From NCBI GenBank assembly GCA_027366155.1, contig DAHXKV010000050.1, forward strand, positions 1 through 35,002: DNA of 35,002 bases, given 5' to 3'. The position numbers were made by a program, and so were the translations under genes. Of the stretch, positions 7,947-14,174 are shown in pieces. Every line of letters begins with the position of its first letter. Positions within the stretch are counted from its first letter, which is position 1. The notes under the pieces were generated by a model that was not told where the DNA came from, did not search any database, and saw only the letters and a list, made by a program, of their open reading frames with translations. The DNA is from Microcaldota archaeon (lineage in GTDB: Archaea; Micrarchaeota; Micrarchaeia; Micrarchaeales; CABMGC01).

Positions 7947-8504
7947 ATGATTTGCATGAAGGTAAAATTACTGTTGCTCGCCTGTGGTGTCCTGGCGCTG
8001 GCCGCCGTAGTCACGGTCTATGCGATTTCAAGCCGCGGCGCGCCGAAGGTGAAGAAAGGGGATACAATTTACATATATTATACGGGAAAACTAACAAACG
8101 GCACTGTCTTTGATTCCAATGTTGGCGGGCAGGCGCTTCAGTTTACAGTCGGTTCTGGGCAGGTGATTTCAGGAATGGACAGCGGAGTTGTTGGCATGAG
8201 CCTTGGCGTGCCGAAGACGCTCGTCATACCGTATAATGAGGCATATGGCGCAGTGAATCCCAGCCTGGTAGCCAACGTGCCTATATCAATATTCTCAAAC
8301 ACGTCAGTGATGGTCGGCGAGAGAGTGGCAGGAAACATAAGCGGGAAGGTAGTTCAGGGAACCGTTACAGCAGACAATGGAAACTATGCTACCGTAAACT
8401 TCAACCCACCGCTTGCGGGCCAGACGCTTATCTTCAACCTGACAGTAGTCAAGATAGTGGCCGGAAGCAGCTGTTTCAGCATTAGGACGTACGCTTCATG
8501 CTAA
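7947..8504 (+). CDS. Membrane-anchored FKBP-type peptidyl-prolyl isomerase
   Basis: A 185-residue protein. Residues 4-27 form an N-terminal signal anchor (KVKLLLLACGVLALAAVV), followed by an extracytoplasmic FKBP domain: KKGDTIYIYYTGKLTNG (about 36-52), TVFDSN, FTVGSGQVISGMDSGVVGM and the IPYNEAYG strand. An insert between the flap and the last strand (about 108-150) resembles the chaperone insert-in-flap domain of archaeal/SlyD-type FKBPs. It would isomerise prolyl bonds and assist folding of secreted proteins outside the membrane. Two cysteines sit in the last 11 residues (SCFSIRTYASC), perhaps a disulphide. ATG 7947 is used; ATG 7956 gives a shorter anchor. It stands alone, divergent from the APC permease. 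Confidence 0.88.
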   Translation: MICMKVKLLLLACGVLALAAVVTVYAISSRGAPKVKKGDTIYIYYTGKLTNGTVFDSNVGGQALQFTVGSGQVISGMDSGVVGMSLGVPKTLVIPYNEAYGAVNPSLVANVPISIFSNTSVMVGERVAGNISGKVVQGTVTADNGNYATVNFNPPLAGQTLIFNLTVVKIVAGSSCFSIRTYASC

Positions 8505-8660
8505 GGATTGCATTGATTTGTAATATTCTTGGACTGTGGCCGTGAAGGACGATGGCTATTCGCACAGCAAGATCCATTTAGAAGAAGATGTCACCAGTAG
8601 CAGGAATAGAATAGTGGCACTGATTCTGAAGGACGGCGCAGGCGATGCAGGATAGGAGGC

Positions 8661-8798
8661 TTAGCCCCCTATCTTGAACATCTTGGTACCGCAGGACGTG
8701 CAGGAACCGGTAGTTGCTTTTTTGCCATTCTTCATGGTTACCTGCTTTGCGTCTTTCATTTCCCTCTTTTGCTTGCACTTGACACAGTATGCTTCCAT
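8661..8798 (-). CDS. 45-aa zinc-ribbon protein (DUF5679-like)
   Basis: A short gene of 45 residues: MEAYCVKCKQKREMKDAK, then QVTMKNGKKATTGSCTSCG, ending TKMFKIGG. Two CxxC knuckles (C5/C8 and C33/C36) form an evident zinc ribbon. Layout and wording match the DUF5679 family of tiny archaeal/actinobacterial proteins, which have no known function. Overlapping frames on both strands are longer but lack any recognisable features, so this short frame is the real gene. AT-rich TATA-like stretches lie about 20 and 36 nt upstream on this strand. No operon partner is visible. Confidence 0.85.
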   Translation of the reverse strand: MEAYCVKCKQKREMKDAKQVTMKNGKKATTGSCTSCGTKMFKIGG

Positions 8799-8980
8799 AG
8801 TATCACACAATCTTATTAATGGCTCTATTATTAAATCTATTGCCTTTTTGGTAGAGACAGATAAACAGGATTTGGCCGTAGTGTGGTGTCGCCTTTCATG
8901 TTCTTTTCGCTAGTGCCTGTCGAGTTGCGTCTTGTCGTTGGGATGGGTTTAGTATAATTCTGTCACTTATCCAACGAAAT

Positions 8981-8989
8981 ATATTTAAA
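8981..8989 (+). promoter_or_regulatory. Box A of the YVTN surface-protein gene
   Basis: ATATTTAAA lies about 36 nt before the GTG at 9021, leaving a leader of about 10 nt that contains AGGTG (9011-9015). Confidence 0.5.
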
Positions 8990-9020
8990 TACAGTCGTGC
9001 ATCCTATATTAGGTGTAATT

Positions 9021-10310
9021 GTGCATAAGAGTTATTCGCTAGTTATTGCAGTCGTTTTTATTTCGCTCGTGATTGCCCCGCAGATTGCGAGCGCATACAG
9101 CAGTGGAGCAGTCGTCCTTGGGCATGAGAGCCTTCCTAGGAGCCTGATAGTAAACTCGAGCACAGCATATGTTGCGGACTACGGAGGCAATGTAACGTTA
9201 ATTAACTTGACATCCGGAACAGTACAGAAAACCTTAAGGGTAGGCTACGCACTGGAAGGCATAGCAATAAGCCCTGACAGGAGCTCATTGTATGTAACAG
9301 ATTATAACGGATCTGGGATAAGCAGCATAAATCTACAGACAGGAACGATCAGCAGGATTGCAATCCCGGACAGTGCGCCTTATGGCATTGCAATAACACC
9401 TGACGGGAAGTATGCATATGTAACCAACCCTTACAACGCAGTAAACGGCACACAGCCCAATGGCACGGTAGAAGTGGTGAACCTGAATTCAGGTACAGTC
9501 GTTTCCCAGATAAAGGTGGGACGCGGGCCGCAGGGCATAGCCATATCGCCAAGCGGTGGCTTTGCGTATGTAGCAAACTATGATGACTCTTCCTTAAGCA
9601 TAATAAACACTACCACCAACAGAGTCATATCAACAATACCAGTAGGGTATGGGGCTGACAGCGTTGCCATAACGCCAAATGGCCAGTACGTATACACAAG
9701 CAACTATAACCTGCCGCTTGAGCTCTATTTAGGCAGGCAGTTCAACGGAAGCGTCAGCGTGATAAACGGATACACCAACTCCTTTGTAAAGACAATCGTG
9801 GTTGGAGAAGGCCCTGACAGCGTTGCAGTCTCCCCTTCTACCCCGTTCGTATACGCAGCGAACGCAGGCGATGGAAGCATCAGCATAATAAGTACGGTAA
9901 ACAACACAGTCGTAGGAATAATAAAAGCGGCGCCTTTTGCAAAAGGGTTCCTTAGCGGAATAGCCATTGCCCCTGGAGGCAGCTATGCATACCTGACTGA
10001 CCCATACAACAATTCAGTGATAGGCATAGACCTTGCAACCGCAACCGTTTACCCGCCTACATATGCAGTTGTGCCGCCGCCAATACAGCAGAGCCAGAAT
10101 ACAGGCAGTAGCTCAAACGCATCAACAACGACGCCGGCGCAGCCTGCCCCCCAGATAACCACTCCACCTACAACACAGGCACAGAACACTGGACAAAGCC
10201 AGACAAGCCCGCTGATAGAATATTTGCTTGTATTCATAGTGGTTCTCCTAATAGTGGCAATTATACTGTTGCTTAGGATGGGAGGTCAGAGATCTTCAAG
10301 CAGGAAGTAG
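9021..10310 (+). CDS. YVTN beta-propeller surface protein with C-terminal membrane anchor
   Basis: A 429-residue exported protein. It begins MHKSYSLVIAVVFISLVI..IASA, a classic Sec signal peptide. Then come about seven 40-44-residue YVTN/NHL-type blades, each with a G-x-x-P-x-G-I/V-A-I-(S/T)-P-(D/N)-G-x-x-(A/V)-Y-V core, for example GIAITPDGKYAYVTNPYN and SVAITPNGQYVYTSNYN. Residues about 355-405 are a Pro/Thr/Gln/Ser-rich stalk. A single hydrophobic helix (LLVFIVVLLIVAIILLLRM) and a basic tail form the anchor. Many N-x-S/T sequons suggest glycosylation. GTG 9021 is preferred to GTG 8997 because AGGTG lies 5 nt before it and the longer version adds residues ahead of the signal peptide. It is probably a cell-surface adhesion or S-layer-associated protein. 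Confidence 0.9.
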   Translation: MHKSYSLVIAVVFISLVIAPQIASAYSSGAVVLGHESLPRSLIVNSSTAYVADYGGNVTLINLTSGTVQKTLRVGYALEGIAISPDRSSLYVTDYNGSGISSINLQTGTISRIAIPDSAPYGIAITPDGKYAYVTNPYNAVNGTQPNGTVEVVNLNSGTVVSQIKVGRGPQGIAISPSGGFAYVANYDDSSLSIINTTTNRVISTIPVGYGADSVAITPNGQYVYTSNYNLPLELYLGRQFNGSVSVINGYTNSFVKTIVVGEGPDSVAVSPSTPFVYAANAGDGSISIISTVNNTVVGIIKAAPFAKGFLSGIAIAPGGSYAYLTDPYNNSVIGIDLATATVYPPTYAVVPPPIQQSQNTGSSSNASTTTPAQPAPQITTPPTTQAQNTGQSQTSPLIEYLLVFIVVLLIVAIILLLRMGGQRSSSRK

Positions 10311-10465
10311 GCTTATCCAGTTCCTGCCGCAGATGCGGATCGCAGCAGTTGTTTGGAAGCCATTTCGTTGTGTTTGATGCATGACGAAAGTCAGGATAAT
10401 CGATCAGGATGAGTATTCTGTTTTTGGCTACTCCTGCCGCAGAGGAAACAGTGAGACGAGACGTC

Positions 10466-11989
10466 TCAGAACAAATTCAGGGATATGTACCTTAAGGCCT
10501 TCTTCACGGATATGTAGACGCGGTTGGTGTTTCTCTTGACGTCTTTTATCATGGGTTTGTACCTGGCCTTTTCTTCGGGAGTAAGCTTCCCCTCCTTTAC
10601 CACAGTCTGCTTCTTCCCATCCACGATGCTCGTCTCAGTCTTGCTTATTACCTCCTTCTTCATCTGGGCATACCAGTCGTCGAGACTGTTGCCGTGCTTC
10701 TTTATCATCCTGAGGAAGTCTTTCATCGTTATCTTGCGCCGCTTTCCAGTCCTGTCTTCCTCAGCCGCAGGAATGAGCGCGGCCTTGTCACATATCTCCT
10801 CTATGTCTGCCTGCGAAAACCCAATCGTGGCCCTTGCGAGCCTTCCGAAACCTATATGCCCAAGCGGCATTTTCCTAGTGTTGTATATGAATGCGGACTT
10901 CCTTGACCTGTAGTCAGGTGGCGGCACGTATATGGATTCGCCGAAACGCTTGCTCCTCTTTAGCGCAGAGTCTATGTCCCATGGCTGGTTGGTCGCTCCT
11001 ATTACGAATATGCCCTCAGGGTTCTTCTCCACCCCGTCAAGTTCCTGGAGAAATTGGTTGACTGCCATCCGCATGTAGCTTTGCTGCTCGCCGCCCCCGC
11101 CTCCGCTCCTTTTCATACCCAGCGCGTCTATTTCGTCGAAGAAGACTATAACGGGGGTGTTTGCGCGCGCCTGCTCGAATATCGCATGCATGTTCTTTTC
11201 TGTGTTGCCTGCATACATGTCGACTATCTCGTTTATCCTTGCTATTATCACGTTGGAACCGGTTTCTCCGCCTATGGCATTCACGAGATAGGTCTTTCCG
11301 TTGCCAGGAGGCCCGTAGAATATGACTCCGAGGCCGAGCTTTTTGCCGTATGCTCTTAGCAGCTCCGGCTTTCTTATCGCAAGTATTACATTTTCATAGA
11401 TGAGCTTCTTTTGCTCTTCCATGCCCACTACGTCCTTGAACTTTATGTTGGATTTGTGGAACTTGACCTTCTTTATCTGGCCTTCGGCGATCTCGGTCTT
11501 GTCTCCTGATACACTTGCCTTCTCTCCGTTGAGTACCGAAGATGCAGAGGCAGGAGCTTCGGCTTCCTGCTGCAGCTTGGTTGCTAGCTGGTCAAGGCGT
11601 GCTTTTGCCTGTTCGTAGTCGGGCTTTCTGGCAAGCGCCTTCTCGTACCATTCCTTTGCACCCTGGTAGTCATGCTGGTACTCGGATATTATGCCCATGA
11701 CATAGGGCGCATCGTAGCTGTCCGGCTCCATTTCCAGAACCGTCTCGGCGTCATGGGTTGCCTCGTCATATTTGTTTATTATAGCGTATGAGAGAGCCCG
11801 GTTGAAGTATGCGCTTGAGTATTTTGGGTCAGTGGCAATTGCCTTTGAATAGAAATCTATCGCTTCCTCGAACTTGTTTTCCTCAAACGCCTTGCCCGCC
11901 TGGGAATAAAAGTCCTTGGCCTCTTGGTTGTCCGTCGCAGAGGTCCTGCTTCCGCTCTCTTGGCTTTTTTCATTCTCCTCGGATGCCAT
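10466..11989 (-). CDS. TPR-AAA+ ATPase fusion protein
   Basis: A 507-residue soluble ATPase. Residues about 24-135 form three TPR motifs (AGKAFEENKFEEAIDFYSKA, then YFNRALSYAIINKYDEA and others), followed by an Ala/Ser-rich linker. From about 180 there is an AAA domain: Walker A GPPGNGKT (226-233), Walker B VFFDEID (282-288), sensor 1 GATN, the RFGE arginine-finger region and a C-terminal helical lid (GFSQADIEEICDKAAL). The AAA core resembles the CDC48/VPS4/katanin group. TPRs usually bind peptide tails, so I infer a remodelling ATPase with its own adaptor. The ATG at 11989 is used instead of 12013, because box A (12012-12020) would overlap the upstream start and sits about 27 nt before 11989. 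A Gly-rich loop (SGGGGGE) follows Walker B. Confidence 0.88.
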   Translation of the reverse strand: MASEENEKSQESGSRTSATDNQEAKDFYSQAGKAFEENKFEEAIDFYSKAIATDPKYSSAYFNRALSYAIINKYDEATHDAETVLEMEPDSYDAPYVMGIISEYQHDYQGAKEWYEKALARKPDYEQAKARLDQLATKLQQEAEAPASASSVLNGEKASVSGDKTEIAEGQIKKVKFHKSNIKFKDVVGMEEQKKLIYENVILAIRKPELLRAYGKKLGLGVIFYGPPGNGKTYLVNAIGGETGSNVIIARINEIVDMYAGNTEKNMHAIFEQARANTPVIVFFDEIDALGMKRSGGGGGEQQSYMRMAVNQFLQELDGVEKNPEGIFVIGATNQPWDIDSALKRSKRFGESIYVPPPDYRSRKSAFIYNTRKMPLGHIGFGRLARATIGFSQADIEEICDKAALIPAAEEDRTGKRRKITMKDFLRMIKKHGNSLDDWYAQMKKEVISKTETSIVDGKKQTVVKEGKLTPEEKARYKPMIKDVKRNTNRVYISVKKALRYISLNLF

Positions 11990-12011
11990 GATATAAGATG
12001 GGCTCGGAGTC

Positions 12012-12020
12012 ATATTTATA
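12012..12020 (-). promoter_or_regulatory. Box A of the TPR-AAA gene
   Basis: Minus-strand TATAAATAT, centred about 27 nt before the ATG at 11989. This fits a leaderless transcript and argues against the upstream ATG at 12013. Confidence 0.6.
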
Positions 12021-12046
12021 TCTTTATTTGAATGTTAATGTCTCGT

Positions 12047-12487
12047 TTATGCGGATGGCAGGGCTTCCTTGCCAGGGCCAGACCGCAGGTCAAGGAGATC
12101 GTTAAGGGATTTGTCGACATTGGTTATCTCGGTGTTTTCTCTTGGCACGCTCTCTATCGAAAATGAGGAGAATTTTGATGCCGCTGCAGCTGCCCTCTTC
12201 CTTAATTCAAGCAGCTCCTTCTTTTTGGTCTTGTAAAGTCCCTTCATCTGCATGACCACAATCTGGCTGTCAGAACGCAGGAGGATCTCGTTTTGGCTGC
12301 CCAGTTCTTTTTCAACGCGCTCCAGCGACGCTATTACTGCAAGGTATTCGGCCTCGTTGTTTGTTTTTATTCCGTTGTAGAAGGAATGTGAAAAAAGGAG
12401 CCTGCCTTTATTGTCTATTACGCGGTAGCCAGATGCACTCTCACCTGGGTTTCCCCTTGATGCGCCGTCCGTGTATATAAATATCAT
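12047..12487 (-). CDS. rnhA: Ribonuclease HI family protein
   Basis: A 146-residue RNase H1 of the archaeal/short type. It cuts RNA in RNA-DNA hybrids with two metal ions. Acidic active-site residues are visible: D7 in YTDGASRGNPG, E47 in TNNEAEY, D73 in LRSDSQ, and a C-terminal aspartate in EITNVDKSLND. The long basic helix KTKKKELLELRKR resembles the hybrid-binding handle. The start at 12487 places the first strand right at the N-terminus, as usual. It lies on the same strand between the ankyrin and TPR-AAA genes (22 nt after the ankyrin gene's stop). It may remove Okazaki primers or R-loops. Confidence 0.9.
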   Translation of the reverse strand: MIFIYTDGASRGNPGESASGYRVIDNKGRLLFSHSFYNGIKTNNEAEYLAVIASLERVEKELGSQNEILLRSDSQIVVMQMKGLYKTKKKELLELRKRAAAAASKFSSFSIESVPRENTEITNVDKSLNDLLDLRSGPGKEALPSA

Positions 12488-12509
12488 TAGTCCACCATGG
12501 CACGCGTGG

Positions 12510-13385
12510 CTATTCTTTTCCGCCTATCGTTTTTGCAATTCTTAGACTGTTTCTCGAGCTTTTTGGCTTTTCGCCAACGCTGGATCTCAGGGAGTCTAGG
12601 AGGGCCTCGCGCATCTTCATCAGGCGCTTGTGGTATGCGCCGTACTTGACAGTGAATTCGGAGGGAGATATTCCAAGCGCATCGTTTGCAAAGAGGGTTA
12701 TCGACTCATATATGCCGCGCGTGACGCCTTTGAGGGTATCTTTGTCTTCTTCAAGGAGTGATGAGAATTCTTTTACGTTTATGGAACTTATGTCGATGTT
12801 TTCTGCAGTTCTGCCAGTTTCTTCAGCAGTCTTTTCGAAGTTGCCGTTTACGGCATTGAGTATGCCTTCCGCAGACTTCTTTGTTTCTGGATCAAGGCTT
12901 TTGGAGAAGGAGTAGGCTTCGGTAAATAGGAGAAGGTTGAGGTTGTTCGCCTCTTTTATGGCTTCTTCGTCGGTGCCTCCTGAAAGGGTGACTTTACCAA
13001 GCACCGCTTTTATCTCCTCGGCCCTTTCCTTGACGAATGACACTATTGCTATTTCTTCGACTTCCTTGGGAAGCTTGTTTCCCCGACTCACCCCTTTTCC
13101 TGCTTCGCCTTCTATAAGAGAGGATATTTCAGGGAAGCCGGCGTTCGAGGCAAGTTTTGCTGCGGTCCATCCGTCAGTGTCTTTTAATGAGGGATCTGCG
13201 CCGTTTTCCAGAAGGAAGGTGACTGTATCCGCATGGCCATTGGCCGCCGCGAGCATAAGCGGGGTTGAGCCGTCTTCGTCAGTGGTATTTGGATCGGCAC
13301 CTTCGTCTATCCAGCTTTTAAGCAGGTCTATCCTGCCGATAACAGCCGCGTATAAGCCCTCTTTGGCCTTGTTTGCGTTTTGCAC
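12510..13385 (-). CDS. Ankyrin-repeat protein, unknown function
   Basis: A 291-residue protein. Residues about 8-100 contain three ankyrin repeats: LYAAVIGRIDLLKSWIDEGADPN, then DGSTPLMLAAANGHADTVTFL, then DGWTAAKLASNAGF with a degenerate third helix. The remaining two thirds are charged and predicted helical, with no recognised domain (DPETKKSAEGILNAVNG and similar), ending in a basic segment. Ankyrin modules bind proteins; no enzymatic motif is seen. It lies between the metallophosphoesterase and RNase H genes on the same strand with 35 nt and 22 nt gaps, so co-transcription is plausible. Ankyrin genes are often exchanged between microbes and hosts, but nothing in composition here marks it as foreign. 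Confidence 0.85.
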   Translation of the reverse strand: MQNANKAKEGLYAAVIGRIDLLKSWIDEGADPNTTDEDGSTPLMLAAANGHADTVTFLLENGADPSLKDTDGWTAAKLASNAGFPEISSLIEGEAGKGVSRGNKLPKEVEEIAIVSFVKERAEEIKAVLGKVTLSGGTDEEAIKEANNLNLLLFTEAYSFSKSLDPETKKSAEGILNAVNGNFEKTAEETGRTAENIDISSINVKEFSSLLEEDKDTLKGVTRGIYESITLFANDALGISPSEFTVKYGAYHKRLMKMREALLDSLRSSVGEKPKSSRNSLRIAKTIGGKE

Positions 13386-13420
13386 AGTATCTAGGTTTTT
13401 TAGAAGTAAAAATATTTAAG

Positions 13421-14170
13421 CTAGAACAAAGCATCCTTCAGCTTGCCTATCTGGCCGAAGTCCAGGGTCTCGCCTTCGCCTATGCATAATGCCCGCATTG
13501 AACTTATGTCAAGCATGTCCCGGAATATTGGCGCCATCCCCCTTATGTCCTCGGAGTTTACGCCTACACCTTCAGCAAAATAATTCATGGCCGGAAGAAC
13601 TATCGCCTCGCGCCCGTCCCTGAGCCTTCCGTAAAGGAAGCACTTCAGCTTTTCCCTTATGCCGAGTGCATTGTACACGACTATTGCGGGATGGATATGC
13701 CCCATCACAAGCATCGAGCCCCCTTTGTTTTTTGGAAGGTCCTCCCCATGGAAGAAGAGCATTCCAGAGATCATTGCTTCCTGGGAGTATATCCTGAAAC
13801 CAGGAGTTGTTCCGAGCCTGTCGATAAAATTGTCGTGGTTCCCTTTTACGAGTATCACCTCGTCCATCCTGAGCTCGCTGCGGAGATATCTACTGAGTTC
13901 CCTGAATTCATTTGCTTCCTCAACGTGAACCTTTGAAAACTCGTTTTTTATGTCGCCGTCCACTATGAGCCTGGTAGCGCCTGTCCTCTCGGCGCCCTCT
14001 GAAATAATCTCCTTTATTCGTCTCAGGTTTACTTTTGGCAGGAAGGACCCGCGGTCGGCAGCGACTCCTTCGTATCCGAGATGCAGGTCTGAGCAGGCGA
14101 TTGCCGAGATGCCTTTCAGGTAGAGAAGAGGCAGCCCGTCGAGTATCTCCGCGTGCCCATTTATCTTCGT
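13421..14170 (-). CDS. PdeM-like metallophosphoesterase (COG1407 type), apparent ACG start
   Basis: A 249-residue calcineurin-like phosphoesterase. Metal-binding motifs in order: SDLHLGYE (27-34), VDGDIKNEF (70-78), VKGNHDN (108-114) and VMGHIHP near the middle. Conventional starts would only allow GTG 13963, which would delete the essential SDLH motif. Between the last in-frame stop (which overlaps the helicase gene) and that motif there is no ATG, GTG or TTG. ACG at 14170 lies 6 nt after GAGGT (14177-14181) and gives TKINGHAEILDGLPLLYLK, which matches the typical start of this family. An ATA two codons later is the alternative. It follows the Lhr-type helicase stop by 4 nt, a pairing also known from bacterial DNA-repair clusters. 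It probably acts as a nuclease or phosphodiesterase in DNA repair. Confidence 0.85.
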   Translation of the reverse strand, partial: TKINGHAEILDGLPLLYLKGISAIACSDLHLGYEGVAADRGSFLPKVNLRRIKEIISEGAERTGATRLIVDGDIKNEFSKVHVEEANEFRELSRYLRSELRMDEVILVKGNHDNFIDRLGTTPGFRIYSQEAMISGMLFFHGEDLPKNKGGSMLVMGHIHPAIVVYNALGIREKLKCFLYGRLRDGREAIVLPAMNYFAEGVGVNSEDIRGMAPIFRDMLDISSMRALCIGEGETLDFGQIGKLKDALF

Positions 14171-14174
14171 AAAA

